The notes below the pieces were generated by a model. The model saw only the letters and a list, made by a program, of their open reading frames with translations. It was not told the origin of the DNA and made no database searches. A program made the position numbers and the translations under genes. From the NCBI RefSeq assembly GCF_000002985.6, contig NC_003282.8, positions 12,276,001-12,340,000 of the forward strand: a DNA stretch of 64,000 bases, in the 5' to 3' direction. Source of the stretch: Caenorhabditis elegans (taxonomy: Eukaryota > Nematoda > Chromadorea > Rhabditida > Rhabditidae). Positions within the stretch are counted from its first letter, which is position 1; the number at the start of each line of letters is the position of its first letter. Positions 23,301 to 35,606 of this stretch are shown piece after piece.

Positions 23301-25257
23301 ACAGTTTGAGAGATCTAATTAAAACTGTTTTGATGGGTTTAGAGGGTTATTGAAAAGCACTATTAAAAGTTGTATTTACCTTTTTGGTTTCGAATTACTA
23401 CTTATTTTAGCTATGCTTATAGGAATTACTGAAATGGGATTCTCAATAATTTAAAAGTGCCGCCAAGTGTTTAAAAACTTCCGCTCTCTAAAAAAGAACA
23501 AAAAATCCATGAAGCTTTCAAAATGTTTCCCTGCATCTAAATGCCGGCTAATACCCTAAAAAGCATCAAAATCAAAAGTTTTCAAAAACCCCTCATTTAA
23601 AGCAATTTAACAGTCCTCTAGATTAGTGAAAAAAGGCCTGAAAGGATTTTCAGAAAAATCGAGATTCCATGGCATAATCTTGGGAGTTTGACACTAAAAA
23701 TTAACCTATGGAAACGAGCAACAAAAAAGCTGGCTTTTCGACTAAAACTTCAGGCATTTGAAGGTTCCACTTTTCAAATCAATTTCCATTTAAAAAAAAA
23801 TTGCTCACCATAAATATTATTCGGATAAGTGAGCTTGCAGTATGCATAAATAGGCCAATGAATCAAATAAAGTGAATATGAAATATCACCGATATATGTC
23901 AAAACTCGATTACTCAGATAATAATCATCAACCGAGAGAAGCATCAGAATTCCTGTGAATAATGTGAATATTGGCCTGAAAGTAATTTTTAGAAATGTTC
24001 ATGAAAAATCACTGAAATATGTTTAAAAATTGTTTGAAAAGACTAAAACTCACCGCAATAAAAATGAATACATGGCAATTGGATATGTTACAATATAGAC
24101 CATTGGAAAAAGGAAGAAATATTTTGAAAATGGACCCAAATATGACTTGGTTTTTTGGGAAGAATCCGCTACAACCTTCGTTTCCACCGTTTCCTCCTCT
24201 TCCTCACTTTCATCAAATCCATCTTCTTCCAATAACTTCAATTTTCCGTCATCATTTGGCTTTTCAGCGTCCAACAGGTTATACGGAAGATCTAATGGCT
24301 TTGTAGATTTTTTGAAATATATCAGATAGACTATCATTCCAATTAGGAATTGCCAAATTCTTGCGAATACACTATTGAAGGCGGTTGTTTGGGGAGATGT
24401 GAAGTAGTAGGAAATAGATATTACGCCTGAAAAAATGTGTACAACAATTTTATCCGAGAGGGCCGCGCCTCTTACACGCCCCCGTATACCACATGGATTA
24501 TCTAGTAAAATCTTACCTAATAAACAATAATATCCAAATTTAAACACGCTGGAAAACAAATTTCCAATCAGAAAAATGAACGGGACAACGAAATAAAATT
24601 GAATTTCAACTGATAATGACCATGTGTGAGTAAAGATGTCCATTGCCAAGGAGAGCTTTTCAAAATAGTCTTCTTCGCCAGTTTTTGGTCGATTTGACAC
24701 GAAAAATAATGCTCGAAGAGCTGACGATTGATTCTGTACAATTGCAGTTGATGTGAAGACGGTGTAGAGTGCAACTACAGAAATGAGAATTATGAGGAAA
24801 TATAATGGAAGAATTCGTTTGAAGCGTCGAGTGTAGAAATGAGTGAGCACTGATATTAACGACATGCTCTCGGTTTTGGTGAGCAACATGCACATGAGAA
24901 GTCCAGAAAGTACGAAGAATCTGAAATAATTTTGAAGTGTGATTAGTTTTTCAAAAAGTTCCAATTTTCGCCTGCCTGCCTATCGCCTAGTTTTGCATTT
25001 GGGTCAAGAAAAGAGGAAAAAAAATCCAGAAAAAAAAGAGGCAGGCAAGTTTCAGGCAGGCTTTGAAACTGAGTACATAGGCGAGTAAAGTAAACCCAAG
25101 TAAAGCTACAATAATTGTTCAAAACTCACTGATCAACTCCGAGATACCCATTTGGAAAGTATTTCGGATAAAAATGAAATCCCAGAACTGATAGAATTGC
25201 CAACCCTCTAATGCCTTGAAGGTCCAGCCGTTTTGAAGACGGTGGCTGGGATGGCAT
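17358..25257 (-). CDS. OAC-family membrane O-acyltransferase with C-terminal SGNH domain (copy A)
   Basis: Minus-strand exons 25130-25257, 24517-24920, 24054-24426, 23809-23975, 23179-23242, 22968-23131, 22815-22921, 22650-22770, 22082-22193, 21822-22032 and 17358-17603 join in phase to 698 codons. The N-terminal acyltransferase-3 domain starts LDLQGIRGLAILSVLGFHF and holds GYLGVDQFFVLSG and the arginine motif FYTRRFKRILPLY, with about ten membrane helices. After a soluble linker the SGNH-like domain has IFGNSLTLNH (nucleophile serine) and NHLSAHG near the C-terminus. Such proteins transfer acyl groups to extracytoplasmic substrates; the worm substrate is unknown. I chose the ATG at 25257 by comparison with copies B and C; an in-frame ATG at 25320 adds 21 residues. 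Intron 10 (17604-21821) is 4.2 kb and full of repeats. The oac-59 name is possible but not assured. Confidence 0.9.
17692..17818. repeat. Direct repeat R1, copy 1
   Basis: The block begins TTCTCGGGTCGCTGCGCTCC and runs to GGGCTTTGCGTGTAGTACAG. It is repeated in the same orientation at 19030-19158 with a few differences. It contains the small palindrome CTCGGG...CCCGAG. Both copies are inside intron 10 of oac copy A. Confidence 0.75.
17819..18885. other. Unique insert between R1 and R2 in oac A intron 10
   Basis: This 1.07-kb stretch is richer in G+C than its surroundings and includes a run of TTGTTGAACTTG-like trinucleotide repeats (about 17940-18060) giving a Ser/Ala/Thr-rich frame on the minus strand. 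No domain is recognisable. It may be the body of a decayed mobile element between repeat blocks. Confidence 0.4.
18886..19029. repeat. GC-rich direct repeat R2, copy 1
   Basis: A 144-bp block with AATCGCCGCGGCGCCCGCAG and CGCGCCGACGGAAAATGCAT recurs almost base for base at 21462-21605. It directly abuts R1 copy 2. The palindromic centre CCGCGG and high G+C set it apart from the AT-rich intron. Confidence 0.8.
19030..19158. repeat. Direct repeat R1, copy 2
   Basis: Second copy of the block at 17692-17818, immediately next to R2 copy 1, so the intron has the order R1, insert, R2, R1, insert, R2. This suggests nested insertion or a tandem duplication of a mobile element. Confidence 0.75.
20160..20580. 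repeat. Minisatellite of 31-32 bp units with a palindromic core
   Basis: About twelve imperfect units of the form CACTTTCTTCGACAGAAGCT then GTCGGAA. Each unit carries the inverted core CGACAG-AAG-CTGTCG, so single strands can fold into a series of small hairpins. In the centre two unit types (31 and 32 bp) alternate as a 63-bp higher-order unit. It lies within intron 10 of oac copy A. Confidence 0.85.
21462..21605. repeat. GC-rich direct repeat R2, copy 2
   Basis: Nearly identical to 18886-19029, in the same orientation. The short conceptual proteins encoded in the two copies are the same only because the DNA is duplicated. It ends just before a palindromic MITE at 21615. Confidence 0.8.
21615..21772. 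mobile_element. Palindromic MITE, TACGGTACCCGGTCTCGACA family (copy 1)
   Basis: The left end AAATACGGTACCCGGTCTCG and the right end CGAGACCCAGTACCGT are near-perfect inverted repeats around an AT-rich centre. A related element sits in the uridine kinase gene at 56276-56551. It ends 49 bp from the donor of oac copy A intron 10. It is non-coding. Confidence 0.75.
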
Positions 25258-28200
25258 TGTTCGAGTCGATCGAATGACCACTGGAAGTTCATTTTTTTTA
25301 AAAATAAGTTTCAGAAGCATGTATCAAAGTTTGAGAGAGTGTGGGAATAATAAGAAGTTGAATTTACTCATTTTAGTGTTAGAAATCAAATTTCAATACT
25401 ATTTTTTTTTGCACTGAAGAAATAATAAGAAAATTCTCTAACTATAAGACAAAAAGATGTGAAAATATTTAGTGACCGAATATTAAACAAAAAAGAAAAT
25501 ATGATGAATTTCCTGACACGAAATATAAACGAAATAGCAAGTAATTTGCAAAATCAGGTGCTGTTTTAAATGTTTAAAAATTTTTTGAAAATAATCGAAA
25601 AATTTGGATCGAATAAACTTATTTGAACTATTCTTGAAAATCAAAACTCAAAAAAAATGAGGCAAAAAAGCGCAACTGGAGATTGAACATGTAGAGTATA
25701 AAAGAGAGAAAAGTTCACACATATAAAAGTTGTGTACCCTTTTTTTATAAAATGTAAGTTTCGATCGATTTTTTCTAAATTCAACCTCTTAAAACAAAGA
25801 TTAATTTTGAACCAGAGAAAAATATTATAAAACTAAAAAAAAGTTGAAAAACTGCCTGAAAGTCTTATCATTTTTAAATTTAATTTTACAAACTTTCAAG
25901 AGAAGATTTGTTTTTAAAATCAGTTTGACATTAATTTATACACGACTTAATTTATGTTTTTTTTCTAATTTTTCCGATTTTTAAATTTCAATATCTAAAT
26001 TGATTAGTTTTTAGACAAAAAAGAGTCTCAAACTAATTTTGCCACTCCGATCGAGCTCCGAAAAAATTTAAAAATCAATCAAACTTGAAAAGTGAAGTGC
26101 ACTAGAAATATGAAATTTTTACTTTTTCTCGGCAAATGTCCAAAAGTAAAAAAATAATGTTTAAAACCTTAACTTGAAAATCTGAAAAAAAGTTTGAATT
26201 TGAAATAGCGAAGGAAGAGATGGAACTCAATTCTAAAAATCTCCCATAAAAGTTTAAAGCAAAATTATAAACTGATAGTGAGAAAATACGTCAAAACTTT
26301 TAAATTCATATAATTCAGTAGGTGTGATAGGTTGCTTTTATGCCTGTTTTTACGCATCTTGGGTTTGGTACTTGTAAATTATCTATAACAATTTTTTATT
26401 AATCCAACAGCTTTTGAACAGTACAATGGGACTCTAAAAATATCGTGTCAAAAGCAATGAAGGCACGAGGAAGGTGTAGGCCCCCAAAATAAAAAATAAA
26501 ATATATGGCGTGGTGTTGTTTGTATTTCTTATTGCACACTTGCTGCATATAAAAAATACAAACAACACAAAATTGTTGCAACACGTCAGAATTCAAAATG
26601 GAGGCTTTTTTAGATTAAGATGTTATTAGTTTTAACAAAGCTACAAAATTTAGAATAGGTGTAGAATAGAAACTTTAAACTGATAAAAAAATATAATATA
26701 AAAAGAAATTCCGTAGTGGTCTACTAATCCATTGTGATATAATTATGTTTGCTCAGCTAAAAATTAACGGAGAGTTATAACATTAAGCGGCTGTTGGGCT
26801 TTTGAATTTTGTGCAACTTATTTCTATCTAAAAATAAATTTCCAATTTTCAATTATTCAATAAAATTTCAAAAACTTGAGAAGATAAAAAAAGGAAAAAC
26901 CGAAAATTCAACAAGAACCCGAAATGAAACATCGGCTAATGACGAAATGACGAAATGACTAAGACATTATGCTAGTTAATTGTGACAGCTGAAATTCATT
27001 TCAAAATATTCAAACTTCCTATTCTAACTGGAGTTGCACCTCTCCTCTCCAGCCAGAAGAACTGATAACCATGAATGATTGGTTTTTGTGTACCCACTGT
27101 TGATAGTCGTAAAATATTATGAAACGGAGATAAAAATTTTGAATAAAATGCAGGTATAAACTCAAAAAGTACTTGTCGTTTGGAGTTTGATCTTTGCATC
27201 TTCTCGAATATAAAAGGGGGATAATCTCTGTATATCCTGTTTTTCGCAGGTTGATGGGATTTTTTTTGCATTTTTGTTCGGAAAAATTGATTAAAACAAT
27301 ATGAATTTGCCGCGTGAAGTATGTTTTGTGCCCGACGCAGGTGACTACAAGAGAGCAAAAGCTCAGACAGACAAGACGTTTATGGCGCGGAACATTCAAT
27401 ATTTCTCCTAGATATTGCTCACCAAAGATTATGATAGAAAGTCGAATAACGGAAAATTGTTAGATAATATTTAAAATTTCGCAAAAAGCGCATAAGTTTC
27501 AATTTTATTTACAAGCATATTAACAATAACTTTGATGTTCCCGAACACATCAAATATTTTCTGCAAACTGCATCATAAAATAGTTATATCAAAAACCAAC
27601 GGTTTTGACGACAAAACCCAGTTATCGCCAGAAATTTTTTATTTCGGCAATTGTTGAATTTGCCATAAAATATAATTTGTTCCCACCACTCCTTACATTA
27701 ATAAATTAGCGCCTACGGAAACCTTACTCATACACGTGCAACTATCTATTGAGAAAATTAGGAAATTTTAATTAATCGAACTGATATTTTTAATTTTTAA
27801 TGCAAAAGTGAGAGTTCTTAAAAATAGAAAGCACCCAAAACGAAGGTAGGTTGGGCATTATTTGAACAGTTTGCAGGTGACAATAAACATTTTGGTATTC
27901 ATTCCATTGATAGACTTATGTAGGTATAGATGGAAATATATAGTATTGTTAGGGAACAAAAATTGAGGGAATTCATATGCAAATATGATATACCGAAAGT
28001 TTGAAGATTGTTTTTTAAATGGAAAAAAAACATGTAAGGATGGATGGAAAAGAAGGATGAATGAGGTGAAAATTGAATGAAAAAAACCAAAAAAACCAAT
28101 GTCATATGTTTTTGTCCGTTAGTTTTTTGTTTCAACACCTTTTTCGGGTGTTTTGGTTTTCTAAAATCCCAGCCATTTTTTCTTTTTTGTGATATCTAGG

Positions 28201-28463
28201 TATTTGAGGGCAGTCTAAGGATTTTAAAGTTAATTCCCCATTGACGGTATTGTACTTTTAAGGCGACTTTTTGTGAAAAAGGAAATACAGCGTAGCAGGA
28301 AAATTTATGAAATTTCAAAAAAAAAAGGTCCAAATATTTATGATCAAAGTTCTCTCAAAAATTTAATATTCAAAAATGAGTATGGCAATCTTGTAAACTT
28401 CATTTTTTTCATTTGAAAACAAAAAGGAAACGAAAAAAAACCTAATGTTTGGAAAAAAAACAA
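25258..28463. other. Intergenic region between oac copies A and B
   Basis: About 3.2 kb of AT-rich sequence without a supported gene. It holds the presumed promoter of copy A and a perfect 15-bp hairpin at 26513-26568. Short open frames at 26400-26600 and 27000-27400 have no recognisable content or splice support. Confidence 0.45.
26513..26568. repeat. Perfect 15-bp stem hairpin
   Basis: GTGTTGTTTGTATTT is followed after a 26-base loop by its exact reverse complement AAATACAAACAACAC. The size is in the range of small hairpin RNAs, but nothing else supports transcription. Confidence 0.5.
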
Positions 28464-31400
28464 TTATTTCAAATTAGCACATATTTTTGTATAAATGTGC
28501 CTGACGAGTTCAATTCCATGAGCAGACAAGTGATTTGGAGATGTGAAATAAGAGAATCCACGTGAGTCAAAATACTGATAAAGATGTGTAGAATTGTTCC
28601 AGAATAATGGAAGATAATCAATTAATTCACATTTGTCACCACATTCTTGAACGAGAGCAGCATGTCGAAGACGACCTCTTTCATATCCATCTGGTCGTAA
28701 CAGGGCTTTCTGGAAATTGGAATTGTACTGCAATTCATATCACACAAATACAAAATTGACGCTCAAATTGTTGGCCTATACTATAAAAATTTCATAGCTT
28801 TTTTAGTTCGAGCAAAATTGAAGCTTCTTATGACCGATGAAAAAGTAACATTGAATGAAACCAAGTACACCAAAAAAATGCTCACGCCTTGTTATCTTTT
28901 TGTCAGTGCTCTTTTGAGAAACAGGGTAGAAAAGAAAAGAGAACAGGAATACCTGCCGGCGTTTCTGTCATTGTGAAATGATATTTCAAAATAAAAATTG
29001 GAATGAGAAATTTAAATATGCGTAAATGGCAGGTAGGCAGGCACGCAGATTTCAACACCGAGTCATTGTTTAAACTTGATGTAAATCTTCAAAAATTAAT
29101 GATAAACTCACACTAATTTCTTCGAATGTCTTTCCATCTTTCAAGTCATCCGCAATGTGCGGAATCACATCCCCATGTACTCTTGGGAATGAATCTAAAA
29201 TATACAACTTCTTCTTAATATTTGGCAGGAATTTCTTGAGTTGACTTTTCATTTGAATATATATTTCATCATTTTCAGTATTTACATCGGTGAACGGATT
29301 GGCTATGACAAAGAATCTGAAAATCGAGGGTTTAGGAATCAAGGACACAAATAAATTCAACCTTGTAAGCAGAAATGCGTAGTCTGGTTTGGAACTGTTC
29401 AATAACTGCACAAACTCGTCGAGTTTCTTTATACATCCAGTTGTGTTGGCTGCCAACGGTTCACAGCCTGAGAAATTGTGTCAAATGAGAATTAAGTTTT
29501 TTTAGAACGTTACACAGAGCCAAAAAAATTTTCAGCTGTCGTTGTTAACGGAATAGATTTTGATTAACTTAAGCATCTAAAACCAATTATGAATTTTCAA
29601 CTATTTTTTGGAGCGTCCTACCTTTGAATGAAATGAATAATTGAAAAAATGTTTAGAAATTTCAAAGTAGAAAATTTATATCAATATTCAAATGCAGGTA
29701 TTCAACGGAGCAAGGCTCATGCCCTCCAGCTTAACTTATTTTACCAATAGGGCGCAATCTGGGGTCACGTCTCGTCCGGACTATGTTTTACAAAATTAGA
29801 AACCCATGGATAACCAACCATTCACTGAACTCATTGCAATATTGTATGATCTACTACTACATTCTTGAATGAACATTTTATGATGATTTTTTGCATAACT
29901 GTTTCCAAATATGGCGATGTTGAATTTTCCATTCAAAAACTGAAATTTCTTATTTCATCATCATCATTAAATACTTGAAAAACCTTGAAGTCACACCAAG
30001 AAGGATGGTTTGGACTTCTTTTGACACACCCTCGCTCTATCATTGTTTCAAGATCATATTTGTTCCAATATTTGTTTAAACGAGCTGCATCATCTTGAAC
30101 TATCAGTTAGTGATAATATTCAAACGATTTCTGTACCAAAAGACATATTAGGCGTCACCCCGTCAAGGCTTGAAACTTTAGATAACTGTCCCGGTGTATT
30201 GCGAAATTTTATTTCTTGAATTGCGTCTTTGTTTACTAGAAAGTTACTAGAAAGAAAGTTACTGATAAAGAGGAAAAAGATCAAAAGTGCACAATTTATG
30301 TTTGATAGATTCAGGCACCATCTGAAAATAGATGTGGATTTATTAGATTTTTTGAAAACACTACTTTTCATAAGTCTCGTAGGCAATAACTGCCACGATT
30401 ACAGATATGATTAAGCCAGCAGCAAGTGCTAAAAATACTTGAATTTGGATATTTTAGAGATTTCAATTGTAATACCGTATGGATCATTTCCAAATGTTAG
30501 TTTGGTGTACGCATAAATTGGCCAATGAATCAAATAAAGTGAATATGAAATATCACCAATATAAGTGAGTACTCGGTTACTGAGAAACTCATCATCAGTT
30601 GAGACAAGCATCAAAAGACCAGTGAAAAAGGTGAAGAGGGGCCTGGAAATTTGAATGTAAGGGATTACTGGAAAAGAAAACACAGAAAATGATTTTTTGA
30701 ACGTATGCATCAATAGAAGAAAAAGAGGAACTCAGATATTGAGAAAGCAATCTACCAAATTTGTCTAATCTTCTGCGAGAAAATTTGCCTAGATATCGCG
30801 TTTTTAGAATTACATTCTACCCTTGACTAGTTTTAAACGTGCAGTAATACACATACCTTACAAGAAATGGAAACAAAGCAATTGGATACGTAACCACAAA
30901 CGCCATTGGGATCAGGAAACAATATTTGGAAAATGGTCCGAGATATGTTGATTTATTGCATTGCACTTTTTTGTGCTCCACAGCTTCTTCGTTATCATTG
31001 TTTTCCACATTATCAATTATTAACACTTCTCTTTCACATTCGCCATGCTCAATTGCTCCTAAGAATGTATTGGAAATACAATTATTTCGAGGTTTTGTTG
31101 AATAAAAATATATAATCATTCCTATTAAAAATTGCCATATTCTTGCAAGCAAACTGTTAAAAGAGACTTTAGATGGAAGAATAAAATTGAATGCAAATGA
31201 TATCGTACCTGATTTTAAATAGATATCTCAAAATGTGTGGCTCTTGAAAATCTTACCTAAAACAAAATAATATCCGTATTTGTAGAATCTAGAAAAATAG
31301 CTTCCAATGAGGAAAATGAGTGGAACAATAAAATAAAATTGAATTTCAACTGAAAGTGACCATGTATGAGTGAACAGGTCAATTGCAATCAAAAGTTTCT

Positions 31401-31820
31401 CAAAATAATCTTCTTCTCCAGTATGAGGTCTATTTGAAACGAATAATAAGGCTTTTGTTGCAGAAGATTGATTTTGAAGTAAAGCTGTATCTGGGAATAT
31501 TGTGTAGAGAGAAATAACAGTTAGAAATATGAATAGAAGATATAATGGAAGAATCCTTTTGAAACGACGAGAATAAAAGTGTAAGACACCAGAGATAACT
31601 GGCATTGTTTCTGATTTTGTAAGTAACATGCACATAAGAAATCCCGAGAGCACAAAGAATCTGGAAGGTTACAGTAGAAAGGTGATCAAATCTTAACTCA
31701 CTGATCAACACCTAGATATCCATTTGGAAAATAAGTTGGATAAAAGTGAAATCCAAGAACTGAAAGAATTGCCAATCCTCGGATTCCTTGAAGATCTTGC
31801 CGTTTTGATGATAGTGTCAT
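28464..31820 (-). CDS. OAC-family membrane O-acyltransferase with SGNH domain (copy B)
   Basis: Minus-strand exons 31702-31820, 31257-31660, 30857-31208, 30476-30642, 30365-30428, 30137-30321, 29984-30093, 29819-29939, 29362-29467, 29112-29316 and 28464-28709 join to 692 codons with the same eleven-exon phase pattern as copy A. It starts MTLSSKRQDLQGIRGLAILS and has GYLGVDQFFVLSG, FYSRRFKRILPLY and, in the SGNH part, IFGNSYAKNH and NHLSAHG. The donor after exon 5 (GTAGTG) and the acceptor before exon 7 (TTCAAG) are weak but keep the frame. The segment 31258-31796 is almost identical to copy C including intron 1. Function as for copy A: transfer of an unknown acyl group, probably to an extracytoplasmic substrate. 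Confidence 0.87.
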
Positions 31821-32292
31821 ATTCCGCGAGAGAGATTAATTAAAAGCAATTTTTTAAGTTTAGTTTGCACGAAACGAAAAACGAAAAAATACTTTACAGA
31901 ACAGTGGTAAGAATTTGAAATGCGTTATACTGGTGGCAATTAGTTATTTATGAACTTTTGCCTTGGAAACATGAATTTTAAATTGGGAAACAATGTTTTT
32001 TGAAAGAAAAACATTCAGATGCGCCTAGGTGCCTAGGTGCCTATAATTTACCTAGAACTGTATAAGACCTTCATTTCTTCTAACCATCCTTACTCATTGA
32101 TGTTAAAGTTGTGCAAAAATTGCATTATTGATTTGAATCCATCACAAAACAAAACTTTATACAATTTAATACAACATTATCAGAATACAGAATACAACAT
32201 TATCAGACAACATTATCGAGAAAAATAAAACTAAAATAATACTTAAGTTTACCGGTATCATAAAGTACACGAACTTGAAAATATTTTAAAAA

Positions 32293-35200
32293 TTAATCTA
32301 AATTAGCACATATTTTTGTATAAATGTGCCTGACAAGTTCAATTCCATGAGCAGACAAATGATTTGGAGATGTGAAATAAGAGAATCCACGTGAATCAAA
32401 ATATTGATAAAGATGTGTAGAATTGTTCCAGAATAATGGAAGATAATCAATTAATTCACATTTGTCACCACATTCTTTTACGAGAGCAGCATGTCGAAGA
32501 CGACCTCTTTCATATCCATCTGGTCGTAACATAGCTTTCTGAAAATTTGCAAAAAAAAGATTTTCTTATGTTGACTTTCAGTAGGGAAAAGTAGAATGTT
32601 CTGACTTTTTACATTTACCAGCACTTACACTAATATCCTCAATTTTCTTTCCATTTTTCAAATCACCAGGAACCCGTGCAATATAACCAGAATTTGCTCT
32701 TGGAAATGAATCAAGAATATACAATTTCTTTTTGATAAATGGAATAAATTTGTTCAATTGACTTTTCATCATGAGATAAATACTATCAGTTGACAGATCT
32801 GTTGAATTGGAGTCTTTAAATTTATCAGCAACAGCAAAAAACCTGAAATTTTTGAATTTTTTATTAGTTATTCAATATAAAACACCTGGTAAACATGAAT
32901 GCGTAATCTGGCTTTGCATTTTCGATGAACTCAGCGAATTCAGACAGTTTTTTCAAGCAGTGTTTGTCATTTGGACTTGCCGCCAGTGGTTCACATCCTA
33001 AAAGCAGATAGGATTTTGAAAAATAGTAAGGTGATTCGCAAGATCTTATATTGGTTTTGTCAAAAAATTCCAACGAAGTAACCTTGGGAAAACCGGGATG
33101 ATTTTCAAAAAAAAATAAGTTTGCTACTTATAGGTACACAAATGCCTGCCTTCCGCTAAGTTACCACGCCTTTGCAATAAAAGCAGGCAGATATGAGGTA
33201 AATTTGTAGGTAGGTATTTACACAGGTAGGCATGAAATAGGAAAGGTAAAGTAATTATACCTCTCTCCGAGTCTACTGTAATATTGTATGCTCGATTTTT
33301 GCATTCTTGAATAAACATTTTATGATGATTCTTTGTATAACTGTTTCCAAATATTGCCAGCTTGAATTCGTCGCCTTTAAGCTGAAAATGTTCCAATGTT
33401 CTGTTTCCCAACTCGATTTAAATTTTTTTTTTCAAATTCAGCGCCGCTTTTTTTGAAATAGAAATATTTTCTTTTTTTTTCGAATTTGATAAAACATTTG
33501 AAATTAGATTAATTGTGATTCTTTTATAAAAAGGTCAAGGTTGCTTTTTGGCTGAAAATTTAATTAATTCGCACTTTTTCAAATGCTTCAAACATGTTGG
33601 GTCTCTATAGACATTGGGAGAGTAATTTTTAAAAATGTATTAATTATATAGTACCTCATAATCACACCATCTGCTATGTTGGGGCGTTCTTTTAACACAT
33701 CCTGGCTCAATCATCACTTCAATATCATACTTGTTCCAATATTTGTTCAAACGTGTAGCGTCATCTGAAAATATGACTTCATGATGAATCTAAACCGATT
33801 TTCAAACCAAAAGTCATATTGGGAGTCACTCCGTCAAGTCGTGAAGATGTGGAATTTCCGCTGTTAACTTGTTCATTCATAAAATTCATATCTTGAATTG
33901 CATCTTTATTGATAAGAACTACATTGGTAATGAAGAGACAGATTATCAAAAGTGCACAACTCATGTTTGACAGTTTCAGGTACCATCTGAAAATATTTTA
34001 GTAATTGGCAATTTTTAAAAATCTCACTTTTCATAAGTCTCGTAAACGCTAAATGCCACGATTACAGATATGATTAAGCCAGCAGCAAGTGCTGAAAATA
34101 CTTTAGTTTCGATATTTTAGAGGTGTCAATTGCAATACCGTATGGATCATTTCCAAATGTTAGTTTGGTGTACGCATAAATTGGCCAATGAATTAAATAA
34201 AGTGAATATGAAATATCACCAATATAAGTGAGTACTCGGTTACTCAGAAACTCATCATCAGTTGAGACAAGCATCAAAAGACCAGTGAAAAAGGTGAAGA
34301 GGGGCCTGGAAAAATACCACATTTTTTCTAGTAATGTACAATTTTATAAGTTGCTATACATATTTTAAAGACTTATTTTGGATAGTTATTTTTCTCGTTT
34401 TCATTTAAACTGATCACTGGAGTCCGGAGAATTTTGAACTCAGAATCAAAGCTTGAAACATGACCTTCAAAAACCCAGTTGTCCAGTTTGATTTGGTTTC
34501 AAAGATTCAAAGATTACAGTTTCAAAGATTACATACAATCAATATTTATAATTTTACACATTTTTAAATGTCTGATAACTCTACTTAATGCACTAAAAAT
34601 GGAAACATTGCAATAGGATATGTGACCACAAAAGCCATTGGAATCAGGAAACAATATTTGGAAAATGGTCCGAGATATGTTGATGGAGCTGGAGGTGTTG
34701 GAGGCTTTGCAATATCTACGATTTCGTCTTCCACTTCATCTTCCGAAAAATCGTCAACTAGTGAAACCTTTTCGCTTTCCCCATTTTCAGCAGTCTCCAA
34801 GAGTTTATAGGAACTTGAGTTTCCAGATTTAGAAGGATTCACTGAATGTAAATAAATAACCATTCCTATAAGAAATTGCCATATTCTTGCAAATAAACTG
34901 TTAAAAGCCACTTCAAGTGGGAGAATTGAATAGAATGTGAATGAGATCAGTCCTGAAACGAAAATATGAAATTTCAGATTTACGATTTTTAAGATTGAGA
35001 GAATTAAACCGTGTACGGGTACTTTTTGAAACCTACCTAAAACAAAATAATATCCGTATTTGTAGAATCCCGAAAAATAGCTTCCAATGAGGAAAATGAG
35101 TGGAACAATAAAATAAAATTGAATTTCAACTGAAAGTGACCATGTATGAGTGAACAGGTCAATTGCAATCAAAAGTTTCTCAAAATAATCTTCTTCTCCA

Positions 35201-35606
35201 GTATGAGGTCTATTTGAAACGAATAATAAGGCTTTTGTTGCAGAAGATTGATTTTGAAGTAAAGCTGTATCTGGGAATATTGTGTAGAGAGAAATAACAG
35301 TTAGAAATATGAATAGAAGATATAATGGAAGAATCCTTTTGAAACGACGAGAATAAAAGTGTAAGACACCAGAGATAACTGGCATTGTTTCTGATTTTGT
35401 AAGTAACATGCACATAAGAAATCCCGAGAGCACAAAGAATCTGGAAGGTTACAGTAGAAAGGTGATCAAATCTTAACTCACTGATCAACACCTAGATATC
35501 CATTTGGAAAATAAGTTGGATAAAAGTGAAATCCAAGAACTGAAAGAATTGCCAATCCTCGGATTCCTTGAAGATCTTGCCGTTTTGAAGACGGCTGAGG
35601 TGACAT
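32293..35606 (-). pseudogene. OAC-family acyltransferase copy C, intron 3 splice donor lost
   Basis: Ten of eleven exons match copies A and B with every phase kept: 35482-35606, 35037-35440, 34589-34952, 34139-34305, 34028-34091, 33808-33986, 33655-33764, 33261-33381, 32886-32997, 32629-32842 and 32293-32538. This would give 701 codons. At the end of exon 3 the expected GT donor reads TT (GTGCA|TTAAGTAG), and reading on meets a TAA at 34585-34587. As it stands the transcript would encode an acyltransferase domain cut off after about 296 residues, without the last membrane segments or the SGNH domain. No other GT in phase is close by. The rest of the gene shows no other stop or frameshift, so the lesion is young, may be polymorphic, or is an assembly error. 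Confidence 0.75.

Noticed and set aside
26996-27399. Two overlapping minus-strand open frames of about 120 codons
   Set aside because: They are on offset frames of the same DNA, have no recognisable motifs, no splice context and an AT-rich composition like their surroundings.
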